The notes: generated by a model not told the origin, from the sequence alone. Shown: positions 44,185 to 53,620, counted from the first letter of the stretch. The stretch: 64,000 nucleotides of DNA from Paenibacillus glucanolyticus NBRC 15330 (GCF_004000885.1 NZ_BIMC01000020.1:54087-118086); one strand, 5' to 3'. Translations and numbers: made by a program.

Positions 44185-44244
44185 TGTTATCCCTCTCTCT
44201 ATATATCTGCATCATCCGACCCGCTTGCCGGCTGGATGATGCCA

Positions 44245-46188
44245 TTAATGTTCGTGTTTCGATTCCTCGGGGTCTTCACCCATATAAATCCGAATGGTAG
44301 AGCCTCGCTCCACCCGGCTTCCCGGCTTTGGCGCCTGGGAAATGACCGTATTGCCGGTCCCGGACCTAGCCAGCATGAAATTCATATTCAGATCCTCATA
44401 CAAATCCTGAACCGTCGCCCCGACCAGGTTCGGCACGGTCACCGTTGGTGTCTCGCCGTATTTGTACTCGCGGGCAAGCTGATCTTTACGCGGCGGAACA
44501 TTCATGTAGTGCAGTGCATCCTCCAGAATGTTCTGCACGATGGGAGCAGCCACGACGCCACCGAACTGAATGCCCTTCGGGTTGTCAACGGCTGTGTAGA
44601 CCACGATCTCAGGGTCGTCCGCAGGTGCAAACCCGATAAAGGATACGATATGCTCCGTTGACGAGTAGCGTCCATTAATGACCTTCTGGGCGGTTCCTGT
44701 CTTCCCGCCGACTCGATAGCCGTCGATGAAAGCCGGGCGACCGGTTCCCTTGGCTACGACGCTTTCCAGCGCCTCGCGCACCTGCTTGGATGTTTCTTCC
44801 GAGATTACTTGTCGGACGAGCTCCGGCTCGATTTCCTCAACCGTCTCCCCCGTCTCCGGATTGATCCACGCCTTGGCTACGTGCGGCTTGAACAATTTAC
44901 CGCCGTTAATGGCAGCGGATACTGCCGCGACCTGTTGAATCGGTGTAACCGATACCCCTTGGCCAAACGCCGTTGTGGCCAGCTCAACAGGCCCGACTTT
45001 ATCAAGCTTGAACAGGATTCCGTTCTCTTCTCCGTTCAAATCAATGCCCGTCTTCGCTCCAAAGCCAAAATCGCGGATATACTGGAACAGACTTTCCTTA
45101 CCCAGTTTCTGGCCCAATGCCACAAAGCCCGGGTTACAGGAGTTCTGCACAACCTCCATGAAGGTTTGGCTGCCATGACCGCCTTTTTTCCAGCAGCGCA
45201 GTCTCGCTCCTCCAACCTCCACGGCACCACCGTCGAAAAAGTGATCGTTCTTCAGATCCACCTTGTCCTCTTCGAGCGCAGCAGCAAGTGTAATAATCTT
45301 GAACGTCGAGCCCGGCTCATAGGTCATCCAGATCGGTAAGTTGCGATTATAAGTCTCGGCCGAGAAATCCTGGTAGCTGGCAGGTGAGTATCCCGGCCTG
45401 CTAGCCATCGCCAATATCTCTCCTGTCTTGGGATTCATGGCAATTGACCAGGCTCCATTGGCCTGATACTTCACCATGGCCTGATCCAGCTCCCGCTCCA
45501 TGATGGACTGAATCGATTTATCAATCGTTAACTCTAAATTCAGTCCGTCACGAGGCTCCACGTATTTTTCCGAAGAGCCGGGCATGATTCTGCCGCCTGC
45601 ATCGGACAGATAGGATATTCCGCCATCGAACCCTTTCAGCTTGTCTTCATGTTTGGCCTCAAGTCCGGTAAGTCCCTGGCTGTAGGCCCCCGTAAATCCT
45701 AATATATGGGCGGCCAGATCGCCATAGGGGTAATAGCGCTTGTTATCCTCAGCAACAACGATACCCGGCAGCTTCAAATCACGAATTTCCTGAGCCAGCT
45801 CCATCGTAATTTTTCGTCCACCGGGATTTATCCGTTCCAACCTCGAACGTTTGGTAATAATCTTCTTGATATCGGCTTCATTCATGCCAATAAGTCCTGC
45901 CAATGTTTTGGCTGTATGGTCCGGATCCTTGACTTGTACAGGAATCGCCCAAATGGTCGGTGTTGTTATATTCGTAACCAGTGCGGTCCCATTACGGTCC
46001 AGTATTTCGCCACGCTGTGCCGCAAACGGAATATCACGGCGCCACAGATCCTCCGCCTTCGCCGACAGCTCCGCACCTTTCCCGATCTGCACATAGGCTA
46101 GTCTGATGATCAGTGCAGAGAATAGCAGGAGCAGCAGCAGCAGGCTCCAGAGCAGCCGTCTCCGCTGAGATACCTTGGATACTTTCAC
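44245..46188 (-). CDS. spoVD: PASTA-domain penicillin-binding protein SpoVD
   Basis: 647 residues. One N-terminal membrane anchor (LLWSLLLLLLLFSALIIRLAYVQ) is followed by the PBP dimer domain and a transpeptidase domain with S-x-x-K at 294–297 (GSTFK), S-x-N in QNSCNPGF and K-T-G in VGGKTGTAQK. One C-terminal PASTA domain (about 575–640, TVTVPNLVGATVQDLYEDL) follows. It is a class B PBP that cross-links peptidoglycan. By gene order it matches B. subtilis SpoVD (cortex). GTG start with GGAGGG 8 bases upstream. Confidence 0.94.
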   Translation of the reverse strand: MKVSKVSQRRRLLWSLLLLLLLFSALIIRLAYVQIGKGAELSAKAEDLWRRDIPFAAQRGEILDRNGTALVTNITTPTIWAIPVQVKDPDHTAKTLAGLIGMNEADIKKIITKRSRLERINPGGRKITMELAQEIRDLKLPGIVVAEDNKRYYPYGDLAAHILGFTGAYSQGLTGLEAKHEDKLKGFDGGISYLSDAGGRIMPGSSEKYVEPRDGLNLELTIDKSIQSIMERELDQAMVKYQANGAWSIAMNPKTGEILAMASRPGYSPASYQDFSAETYNRNLPIWMTYEPGSTFKIITLAAALEEDKVDLKNDHFFDGGAVEVGGARLRCWKKGGHGSQTFMEVVQNSCNPGFVALGQKLGKESLFQYIRDFGFGAKTGIDLNGEENGILFKLDKVGPVELATTAFGQGVSVTPIQQVAAVSAAINGGKLFKPHVAKAWINPETGETVEEIEPELVRQVISEETSKQVREALESVVAKGTGRPAFIDGYRVGGKTGTAQKVINGRYSSTEHIVSFIGFAPADDPEIVVYTAVDNPKGIQFGGVVAAPIVQNILEDALHYMNVPPRKDQLAREYKYGETPTVTVPNLVGATVQDLYEDLNMNFMLARSGTGNTVISQAPKPGSRVERGSTIRIYMGEDPEESKHEH

Positions 46189-46274
46189 CTAAGCTTCCCT
46201 CCCCGTTTGAACCCGAAAGCTCATGAAATGCGTTCTTCACATGAGTATTCGGGACAACCTTGGGTTAGAACAAG

Positions 46275-48536
46275 CTATTCCCCATCTGCCTTGCCTTCAG
46301 TTTCACCTTCGCCGGTTGCTCCGGCTTCGTTATCCGCAGGAGGCTCAGCTTCATCCTCCGGGGTATCGGTTCCTGTTAACAATTCCTCCGCGGATTTAAG
46401 TGTTAATTGCACGATTCGCTGACCATTCTCTTTGGCTTCCAATTGGGAAGCAACGTAGCCCTCGCCCTGAACGTTAACCTTTACTTTCATCAGTGTGAGC
46501 ACTTCCATTGCATCCCTTAGCGATTCGCCCTCTAAATTCGGAATTTCCATCGTCGGACTATCCTCTGTTAGAAGATAAATACGCTGTCCTGCACTAATGG
46601 TAGCTTTTGGAGGCGGATATTGCTCCTTCACCGTGCTTCCATTACCCAAAGTCTCAAACGCCACTCCATCCTCTAGAAGTTTGGCTTTTGCTTCGCTGAG
46701 CTTCATCCCCGTAAAGTCTGGTGCTTCAGGGAAATCCTTCGGAGCCGTTCCCGGATTCGATTTTTCTTTATCCGGAGTACTGTTCGATTTGGGAACGCCC
46801 CAATAGGTCAATGTCTTGGAGACAATCTCTTTAAATATAGGTGCTGCCAGTGCGCCGCCGCCCTTTTCCACGTTTGGTTCGTCAATGATGACCAGCACGG
46901 CAATTTTCGGATTCTCGACCGGAGCGTATCCTATAAATGAGACAACTTGTTTGGAACGATCTTTATATCCATCACTGGATTTAATAGCGGTACCGGTTTT
47001 TCCCGCAACACGATAACCGTCAATATAAGCCCTCCATCCGGTCCCGATATCTTGATCGGCAACAACCTGTTCAAGATATTTCCCAGTTTCACGGGCTGCC
47101 TCAGGAGTGATGACCTGCCGAACAACTTCCGGCTCAATTTTCTGAACCTTGCCCGTGTTGGGATCTTCGATCTCCTTCACCATATGAGGGACCATGAGCT
47201 TGCCTCCATTGGCAACGGCCGAAATGGCCGCAATCTGTTGAATAGGCGTTACAGATACGGCATAACCGTAGGTCATGGTTGAAATATCGGAATCATAAGT
47301 CATATTCAAGGTACCCAAAACTTCATGCGGGAGATCGATATTCGTTTTCTCCGTAAACCCGAAATCCCGAATATAGTTCGTAAATCGCTCCTTACCGAGC
47401 ATTTCGTAGCCCAATTTTACAAAAGCGACGTTACTCGACTTCTTCACGCCTTCCAAGTAGGTGATTGGACCCCACCCTACGCTGTTAATGTCGCGGTGGG
47501 TTCTTCCCCCCGCTCTTATGGATCCAGATTGATAAATGGCACCCGGGTTAAACAGCTTCTCCTGCACGGCACTGGCCAGCGTTACAATCTTGAAGGTCGA
47601 TCCCGGCTCATATCTTGAACGCACAGCATGATTATTAAAATTCTTTTGATTCCATTCCGAATATGTATTGGGATCAAAAGTTGGCATATTGGCCATTCCC
47701 AGTATTTCCATCGTGTTCGGATCCGCCGCGATCACCGTCATACTGATTGGTTTATACTGGTTATACGTCTCGCGCATCGCTTCCTCGATATAATACTGGA
47801 TTGTATCGTCCATCGTCAGTACTAAATTTTTCCCATTTATCGCAGGCTGGTATAACTCATCCTCGCTCGGGAGCTTGATCCCTTTCTTATCGCTCTTGTA
47901 CGCAGCGAATCCGTCGGTTCCCTTCAGATCCTCATCATAGTATTGCTCAATACCCCCGACAGCCTTACCCTGACGCTCGGTATATCCCAGGATATGCGCA
48001 GCCAATGTCTTCTGGGGATAATAGCGTTTTGACTCTCTTTGAAAGCCGATGCCCGAATCCGCCACTTTACCGGCAGCCTTTAATTTTTGGTTCAAGCCAT
48101 CACTAAATTCTTTAACCTCTTCCATCTTCTCCTGGTCGATTTTCCATCCTTCATTGCGGACTTCCCGGCCCTGGAGGTACTCACCTTTTTCATTTTTGGC
48201 CTTGACCAGTTTACGGAGCTCATCCTCATCCTTGCCGAGTATTTCATGCAGCCCCTTTACCACCTCGTTCTCCAAGCCGTTAGCTTGAATGACGGCCGGG
48301 TTCAGAACAACCGTAAACGCAGGGGCATCCATGGCCATGATATCGCCGTCCCGATCCATAATCGTCCCGCGCGTTGCGGGAAGATCCTGTTTGCGCGACC
48401 ATTTCGACACGGCTTGTTCCTTCCAAAAATCGTTGTCAATGACCTGCAGCCAAAACACCCGACCAATCAATAAAGCAAAAAAGAGGGTTATACATCCCCC
48501 TATTAGCACAGTACGCAGTTTAATTTTTTTTATCAT
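46275..48536 (-). CDS. pbpB: Division penicillin-binding protein PBP2B (FtsI-type)
   Basis: 753 residues, class B PBP with N-terminal membrane helix (VLIGGCITLFFALLIGRVFWLQV), S-x-x-K at 313–316 (GSTFK), S-x-N in KKSSNVAF, K-T-G in AGKTGTAIK and two C-terminal PASTA domains (about 605–660 and 665–720) plus an acidic Glu/Pro-rich tail. In B. subtilis the homologous PBP2B is essential for septation and binds FtsL and DivIB. It is larger than SpoVD by the second PASTA and the tail. It lies between ftsL and spoVD. Confidence 0.95.
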   Translation of the reverse strand: MIKKIKLRTVLIGGCITLFFALLIGRVFWLQVIDNDFWKEQAVSKWSRKQDLPATRGTIMDRDGDIMAMDAPAFTVVLNPAVIQANGLENEVVKGLHEILGKDEDELRKLVKAKNEKGEYLQGREVRNEGWKIDQEKMEEVKEFSDGLNQKLKAAGKVADSGIGFQRESKRYYPQKTLAAHILGYTERQGKAVGGIEQYYDEDLKGTDGFAAYKSDKKGIKLPSEDELYQPAINGKNLVLTMDDTIQYYIEEAMRETYNQYKPISMTVIAADPNTMEILGMANMPTFDPNTYSEWNQKNFNNHAVRSRYEPGSTFKIVTLASAVQEKLFNPGAIYQSGSIRAGGRTHRDINSVGWGPITYLEGVKKSSNVAFVKLGYEMLGKERFTNYIRDFGFTEKTNIDLPHEVLGTLNMTYDSDISTMTYGYAVSVTPIQQIAAISAVANGGKLMVPHMVKEIEDPNTGKVQKIEPEVVRQVITPEAARETGKYLEQVVADQDIGTGWRAYIDGYRVAGKTGTAIKSSDGYKDRSKQVVSFIGYAPVENPKIAVLVIIDEPNVEKGGGALAAPIFKEIVSKTLTYWGVPKSNSTPDKEKSNPGTAPKDFPEAPDFTGMKLSEAKAKLLEDGVAFETLGNGSTVKEQYPPPKATISAGQRIYLLTEDSPTMEIPNLEGESLRDAMEVLTLMKVKVNVQGEGYVASQLEAKENGQRIVQLTLKSAEELLTGTDTPEDEAEPPADNEAGATGEGETEGKADGE

Positions 48537-48554
48537 CGGTCAAAACCTCACACT

Positions 48555-48971
48555 TCAATCATTTTGTCCCGAGTCTGAATCCTGTGTCCCGGTTGATCCC
48601 GAGACGGGTGATAGATGGATCGCGTTGTCATCCTCAATAGGCACATAACCAAGCTCTTTGGCCTTCTCCAATACTTGCGTCTCCAGTGTCTGCTTCTCAA
48701 CCTGAAGCTGATTGATATTCCGTTTCGCTTCTACTATCTTATTGTCCGTATCATGAATCTGCCGGTTCAAATCATAAGAATGAACATGGCTCATGCCGAT
48801 GACGCCCATGACAATAACCACGAACACCACGGACAACAAATACAGCAGCTTTTCTTTTTGGGGAAGCTGGGAACGACGTTTAATGACTTTCGTCTTCTCG
48901 AGATAAGCGGACTGCTGCTGCGTTTCCTTCTGTCTCTCCTGTACGGCTAAATTGCCGCGCGTGTAAGCCAT
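48555..48971 (-). CDS. ftsL: Cell-division protein FtsL
   Basis: 138 residues. A basic N-terminal cytosolic part (KTKVIKRRSQLPQKEKLL) precedes one membrane helix (LLYLLSVVFVVIVMGVIGM) and a leucine-zipper-like extracellular helix (NRQIHDTDNKIVEAKRNINQLQVEKQTLETQV, given in parts). It ends in a Gly/Asp/Ser tail. It pairs with DivIC and activates the SEDS–PBP synthase. Located between rsmH and pbpB, its normal place. Confidence 0.92.
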   Translation of the reverse strand: MAYTRGNLAVQERQKETQQQSAYLEKTKVIKRRSQLPQKEKLLYLLSVVFVVIVMGVIGMSHVHSYDLNRQIHDTDNKIVEAKRNINQLQVEKQTLETQVLEKAKELGYVPIEDDNAIHLSPVSGSTGTQDSDSGQND

Positions 48972-49003
48972 GGCTGATTCTCCTTCTTCAGGGATTTTAC
49001 GTT

Positions 49004-49957
49004 CTACAGTTTCTCCGCAATCCGCAGCTTCGCCGATCGTGCTCTTGGATTACTCTCAATCTCTTCCGCTGAGGGGATGAGCGGTTTACGGTTAACCAGC
49101 TTCAGGTCACCTTGGCCGCCTCCGCATACACACATCGGAAAATCAGGAGGGCATGTGCACTTGGGAATGTAACTGTTGAATATTTGTTTGCATATCCGAT
49201 CTTCGAGCGAGTGGAAAGTAATGACGGAGACTCTACCACCTGGTGCAAGACATCTCACGGCTTGGTGAAGCGCGTCTTTGAATGCACCGAGCTCATCATT
49301 TACCGCAATGCGAAACGCTTGAAAGCTGCGTTTAGCTGGGTGGCCGCCCGTTCTCCGAGCTGCGGCTGGAATCCCTTCCTTTATCATTTCGACAAGCTCT
49401 CCGGTTGTGTGAATAGGACCCTGTACCCTTCTTTCCACAATAACCTTCGCAATTCGCCTTGAAAATTTCTCTTCGCCGTATTCGTACAATATTCGTGCGA
49501 TTTCCTGTTCCGGCCATTCGTTTACAATCTTGGCTGCCGTAAGCTCAGCGGATTGATCCATCCGCATGTCCAGCGGGGCGTCATGATTATAACTAAACCC
49601 TCTCTCCCCCTCATCGAATTGCGGAGAAGATACGCCCAAATCGAACAGTATACCGTCAACTTGTGGCTGCCCGTTCTCGTCAACTCCCACTTCGCTTCGG
49701 AGCACCTCCTCCAGATCGCGAAAGTTAGTTTTGACAAGGGTAATCCGGTCCACGTAAGGCTTCATGACTTCCCTGGCATTGTTCAATGCCCAGTCGTCCT
49801 GATCCAGTGCGATTAACCGGCCATTCGAACTTAGTTGGGAAGCGATGAGCGAGCTGTGCCCTGCTCCCCCGAGCGTATAGTCAACATATATACCGTCTGG
49901 TTTGATGCGCAGCCCTTCTGTCGCTTCTTGCTTAAGCACTGTGATGTGATGGAACAA
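49004..49957 (-). CDS. rsmH: 16S rRNA (cytosine-1402-N4)-methyltransferase
   Basis: 317 residues from TTG 49957. That codon is 8 bases after GGAGGG and gives the family N-terminus MFHHITVLKQEATEGL, whereas the in-frame ATGs at 50011 and 49987 lie before the site. The AdoMet motif VDYTLGGAGHSS is at 25–36; DRILYEYGEEKFSRRIA and PTGGRVSVITFHSLEDR-type motifs follow (here LAPGGRVSVITFHSLEDR). It methylates C1402 of 16S rRNA. It is the second dcw gene, after mraZ. Confidence 0.95.
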   Translation of the reverse strand: MFHHITVLKQEATEGLRIKPDGIYVDYTLGGAGHSSLIASQLSSNGRLIALDQDDWALNNAREVMKPYVDRITLVKTNFRDLEEVLRSEVGVDENGQPQVDGILFDLGVSSPQFDEGERGFSYNHDAPLDMRMDQSAELTAAKIVNEWPEQEIARILYEYGEEKFSRRIAKVIVERRVQGPIHTTGELVEMIKEGIPAAARRTGGHPAKRSFQAFRIAVNDELGAFKDALHQAVRCLAPGGRVSVITFHSLEDRICKQIFNSYIPKCTCPPDFPMCVCGGGQGDLKLVNRKPLIPSAEEIESNPRARSAKLRIAEKL

Positions 49958-50032
49958 AGCTGCAGCCCTCCATTGTTTCTCATTCATGATTTTTAAATAA
50001 TACTTGTCCATTTACAAAGTTTCACATGCCGG

Positions 50033-50470
50033 TCATAGATCAAAATCAAAGTCTACCAGCTTCTCAGCAATGTCGTTAAATGTTTCCTCCGACTGCTGAT
50101 AGTAATTTTGCCACTGCTCCTTGCTCCAGATCTCCACTCGGCTCGATACGCCGATGACGACGCATTCTTTCTCGAGCTTGGCGAACTCGCGCAAATTGCC
50201 CGGCAAATTTACCCTTCCCTGTTTATCCCATTCACATTCCGTCGCCCCGGAGAAAAAAAACCGGGTAAATGCGCGTGCATCCGACTTCATGAGCGGCAGG
50301 GACTTGAGCTTCTGCTCCATGATGGCCCATTCATCTCGGGGGTATACAAAGAGGCAGTTATCCAAACCGCGGGTTACGATAAATGAATTGCCCAGGAGGT
50401 CACGAAATTTAGCAGGGATAATGATTCTCCCCTTATCGTCGATGCTATGCTGAAACTCCCCCATGAACAT
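50033..50470 (-). CDS. mraZ: Transcriptional regulator MraZ
   Basis: 145 residues from ATG 50470 (MFMGEFQHSIDDKG); an ATG 12 bases upstream is closer to the GGAG but does not fit the family. Two SpoVT/AbrB-like halves each contain a D-x-KGRV/I-x-x-P motif (DDKGRIIIPAKFR and DKQGRVNLPGNLR). It forms a ring and binds direct repeats in front of its own gene. Just upstream are three repeats of CACTTT at 10-base steps. It is the first gene of the dcw unit. Confidence 0.97.
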   Translation of the reverse strand: MFMGEFQHSIDDKGRIIIPAKFRDLLGNSFIVTRGLDNCLFVYPRDEWAIMEQKLKSLPLMKSDARAFTRFFFSGATECEWDKQGRVNLPGNLREFAKLEKECVVIGVSSRVEIWSKEQWQNYYQQSEETFNDIAEKLVDFDFDL

Positions 50471-50499
50471 CAGGCATTCCACTCCTTAACCCCGATTCC

Positions 50500-50526
50500 C
50501 CACTTTGCACCACTTTCCACCACTTT
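50500..50526 (-). promoter_or_regulatory. Triple direct repeat, probable MraZ-binding site
   Basis: CCACTTT occurs at 50500–50506, 50510–50516 and 50520–50526 (minus strand AAAGTGG), exactly 10 bases apart, 30 bases before mraZ. The AAAGTG core repeated at one helical turn matches MraZ boxes described in other bacteria. This suggests autoregulation. Confidence 0.82.
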
Positions 50527-50534
50527 AGGATAAT

Positions 50535-50563
50535 AGATTCGGCGTCAAGAATCAAATTCCTTC
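50535..50563 (-). promoter_or_regulatory. Candidate sigma-H promoter of mraZ
   Basis: GAAGGAATT (minus 50563–50555), 11 bases and GCCGAATCT (50543–50535) match the Bacillus sigma-H consensus RNAGGAWWW-N11/12-RNNGAATWW in nearly all positions. It ends 9 bases before the MraZ repeats. A housekeeping promoter could overlap it (TTGACG inside). Confidence 0.55.
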
Positions 50564-50610
50564 AAAGATGCATTTGTTTTTTTGGAACTTTCTCTCAGAA
50601 CCACCGCGCA

Positions 50611-50652
50611 AAAAACCTCCTTTCATTCCTCATTGGGAATAAAAGGAGGTTT
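50611..50652 (-). terminator. Terminator after ahcY
   Basis: AAACCTCCTTTTATTCC (minus from 50652) pairs with GGAATGAAAGGAGGTTT (to 50613) and runs into TTTTTT. It separates ahcY from the mraZ promoter. Confidence 0.9.
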
Positions 50653-50678
50653 GCAAATGATCTAAAGCTGCTGCGGTA

Positions 50679-51947
50679 TTAGTGCTGAGCCCAGCTGTCC
50701 AAGTAGGATTTCTGCTCATCGCTCAGGCTGTCAATTTGGATACCTAGACTTTCCAGTTTATATAATGCAACCTGTTGATCCAATTCGTATGGAACATTAA
50801 CGACACGGTTACCGATACGCTGGTATTGATCATTCACATGTTTAAGCGACAACGCCTGAAGCGCAAACGTCATATCCATGATTTCTGCGGGATGCCCGTC
50901 TCCTGCCGCAAGATTCACAAGGCGGCCTTCTGCAAGCAGATAAATCTTGCGGCCATCGTTCAGATGATATTCCTCGATATTGCGTCGAACCGTACGAACC
51001 GACTTGGAACGTTCCGTGAGGTCCGGCTTATTGACTTCTACATCAAAATGACCGGCATTCGACAGGATCGCTCCGTCTTTCATGACATCGAAATCTTCCC
51101 CGCTGATTACATCCCGGTTGCCTGTCACCGTGACGAAGAAATCTCCCAGCTTCGCTGCTTCACGCATCGGCATAACGTGGAAGCCATCCATGTAAGCCTC
51201 AACTGCCTTAATAGGATCAATCTCGGTCACAATGACGTTGGCGCCAAGACCTTTAGCGCGCATAGCCACGCCCTTGCCGCACCAGCCATACCCTACAACG
51301 ACGACGGTTTTGCCTGCAACAACCAGATTTGTTGTCCGGTTGATTCCGTCCCATACCGATTGTCCGGTTCCGTACCGGTTATCAAATAAGTATTTGCAAT
51401 ACGCATCATTTACAGCGACCATCGGGAATTTCAGAGAGCCTTCTTTCTCAAGCGACTTCAGTCGCAGGATTCCTGTTGTTGTCTCTTCGGCACCACCCCG
51501 GATTCCTTCAAGCAGATCCGTGCGCTCCGAGTGGAGTATTGTTACGAGATCCCCGCCATCATCAATGATCAAATCCGGTCTTGTCTCCAGAGTTGAAATG
51601 AGGTGCTGCTTATACTCTGCCGGATCCGGATTATACTTGGCAAACACCGTAATTCCGTCTTCTACCAGCGCGGCGCATACATCGTCTTGCGTAGACAACG
51701 GATTACTGCCGGTAATGGTCACTTCAGCTCCGCCAGCCTGAATGACCTTTGCCAGGTAAGCTGTCTTCGCTTCCAGATGCAAGGAAATGGCCACTTTCAA
51801 GCCTTTGAATGGCTGTTCTTGTTCGAACTGCTCGCGCACCCGGTTCAGTACCGGCATATGCGCCTGCACCCAATCAATTTTCAGATGGCCTTCCGGTGCC
51901 AGTTTCAAGTCGGTAATATTGCTGGTTTGTATTGATGATGAGCTCAT
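50679..51947 (-). CDS. ahcY: Adenosylhomocysteinase
   Basis: 422 residues from ATG 51947 (GGGAGG 8 bases upstream). It splits S-adenosylhomocysteine into adenosine and homocysteine, using bound NAD. Conserved DDGGDLV (about 129–135), GGAEETTTG (E155), K185, D189/N190 (CKYLFDN) and the Rossmann motif VVVVGYGWCGKG (about 215–225) are present. The cysteine found in the NLYGC motif of vertebrate enzymes is Thr here (NRYGTGQS), as in archaeal and thermophile types. Bacillus uses MtnN and LuxS instead. Related archaeal enzymes act on S-inosylhomocysteine, so that substrate is an alternative. It is cotranscribed after bshC. Confidence 0.93.
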   Translation of the reverse strand: MSSSSIQTSNITDLKLAPEGHLKIDWVQAHMPVLNRVREQFEQEQPFKGLKVAISLHLEAKTAYLAKVIQAGGAEVTITGSNPLSTQDDVCAALVEDGITVFAKYNPDPAEYKQHLISTLETRPDLIIDDGGDLVTILHSERTDLLEGIRGGAEETTTGILRLKSLEKEGSLKFPMVAVNDAYCKYLFDNRYGTGQSVWDGINRTTNLVVAGKTVVVVGYGWCGKGVAMRAKGLGANVIVTEIDPIKAVEAYMDGFHVMPMREAAKLGDFFVTVTGNRDVISGEDFDVMKDGAILSNAGHFDVEVNKPDLTERSKSVRTVRRNIEEYHLNDGRKIYLLAEGRLVNLAAGDGHPAEIMDMTFALQALSLKHVNDQYQRIGNRVVNVPYELDQQVALYKLESLGIQIDSLSDEQKSYLDSWAQH

Positions 51948-51988
51948 ATTAACAGCCTCCCGTGATCTGATGATTGAATTCCTGCTCA

Positions 51989-53620
51989 TTATACGTAAAC
52001 AACCCGGTGAATGCCCGAACTTTCGTATGGGATTTCCATCAGGCTATCCACCAGATTCAATCCATAACGATTCATGTATTCAAGGATGTTGTACACCCTC
52101 TCCTGAGGCTTGCCTTCCGGTAACAGCGTTTGCTCGATCCGCTTCCACTGTGCCAAGGCGGCCTCATGCTGCTGTTCCAATGCATTCCGGGATTTACTCA
52201 ACAGGTAATCCATCTGCTCCAATATCTTATCTTTATTGGTTAATCCTAATTTTAACAGTCCTGACTGCATTCTGCCAAGATCTTCTATTAAGGGTTGATA
52301 TAAAGCTTCAAATTGTTCACGGGTCTTGCTGAATCGATCCTCCAGATTCAGTTCGTCCTTGCTCGCAAGCCATGTCTCGCGCTTCTTGTCCAGGCGGTTC
52401 TGAACATCTTCGAAGGATATTTCATATTTCTCCATGAGTTTATGGACGGTTCCGTCTACGATGGAGAACGACATTCTCGGTATGATCAGCGGCATCTGCA
52501 GACCTAAATCAGCAAAGGCATAACGCGTAATCGCCCAATAAGAAATTTCCCCCGGACCGAGTACCGTTCCCAGCACAGGCAGCAGACAATCCTGCATAAT
52601 TGGGCGAGTCAGCACATTGTTGCTGAAACGCTCGGGATGCGCATGCAAATCGCGAAGAAGTTCCTGCTCTGTGAGCGTAACCATGCCTTTACGGTCAGAG
52701 AATACATTCCCCTCCCGGTACAGCAGCAAGCGTCTGCCTTCATGCAGGTAGAACAGGTTAGCCCCATTCTCGGAAACATCGGCCTGAACATCATAACCAA
52801 GTCCCTTGATATCCCTTGCAGCCTGCTGATACGAAAGTCCTAAGGTTTCATTGTGAGTGATCAGCGATTCGAATACAGGTACTTCCAGCGCCCGAAGTCC
52901 GGGGTCCGCCGAATCCAGCAGTATGAGGCCATATTTGCCAAACAAACGGTTGATCAGTTTAGCGAAGGCCTCGCTGAGCCCCCTCGAGCCGTTACACGCA
53001 TCACGTGCCAGCTTCAATATATCTGCCTTGTACTCGCTGTCTGACAGCTTCGTTTGCAGCTCTGACAGCATCAAATTCCAATCCTCTTCGGCAACGCCAG
53101 TGTAACTGACAGACGTTCTAAGCCCATCCTTTGCGTCGAGCTTGATTTTGGAAATCTGCTGGTCCTGACGTAGGAAAAAGGTATGATTCACTTCATCCCA
53201 GTCATGATCCTCCCCAGCAATCCAGAACACAGGCACAACGGGACGATTCAAGCGTTCCTCCGCTTCACGGGCGGCTTGAATGACGGTAATCGCTTTATAT
53301 ATAACTAGCAGGGGTCCAGTGAACAGCCCGCTTTGCTGTCCGCCAACCATGGTTACCGTTCCCGGCTGCTCCAGAAGCTGGAGTGATGTATGTACGGCGG
53401 GATGATCATTGTGTAGCTGATTATACGTACGAAGACAGTCTACCAGCACTTTACGCTGAACTCGCTTATCTTCGGAAAGATCCAGCCATTTTACCCGCTC
53501 GGCATAGCCGTGCTCGCTGCGATGATCTTCACCATAGAACCCGCTTACCCGTTCGAAGTGGTGAATATAATCCTGAGCGAGACGCGAAGCGAGGGACAAT
53601 GGTTCCGGAACGATATTCAT
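51989..53620 (-). CDS. bshC: Putative cysteine ligase BshC (bacillithiol synthesis)
   Basis: 543 residues, the normal length. It adds cysteine to glucosaminyl-malate, the last step of bacillithiol synthesis. Conserved motifs include VTMVGGQQSGLFTGPLL, PVFWIAGEDHDWDEVNHTFF and GPGEISYWAITRYAFADLGLQMPLIIPRMS. A Rossmann-like core is followed by a long coiled coil (about 390–500). AGGAGG precedes the ATG, and a sigma-A-like promoter lies at 53704–53733. In B. subtilis bshC is next to mraZ; here ahcY lies between them. Confidence 0.95.
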   Translation of the reverse strand: MNIVPEPLSLASRLAQDYIHHFERVSGFYGEDHRSEHGYAERVKWLDLSEDKRVQRKVLVDCLRTYNQLHNDHPAVHTSLQLLEQPGTVTMVGGQQSGLFTGPLLVIYKAITVIQAAREAEERLNRPVVPVFWIAGEDHDWDEVNHTFFLRQDQQISKIKLDAKDGLRTSVSYTGVAEEDWNLMLSELQTKLSDSEYKADILKLARDACNGSRGLSEAFAKLINRLFGKYGLILLDSADPGLRALEVPVFESLITHNETLGLSYQQAARDIKGLGYDVQADVSENGANLFYLHEGRRLLLYREGNVFSDRKGMVTLTEQELLRDLHAHPERFSNNVLTRPIMQDCLLPVLGTVLGPGEISYWAITRYAFADLGLQMPLIIPRMSFSIVDGTVHKLMEKYEISFEDVQNRLDKKRETWLASKDELNLEDRFSKTREQFEALYQPLIEDLGRMQSGLLKLGLTNKDKILEQMDYLLSKSRNALEQQHEAALAQWKRIEQTLLPEGKPQERVYNILEYMNRYGLNLVDSLMEIPYESSGIHRVVYV

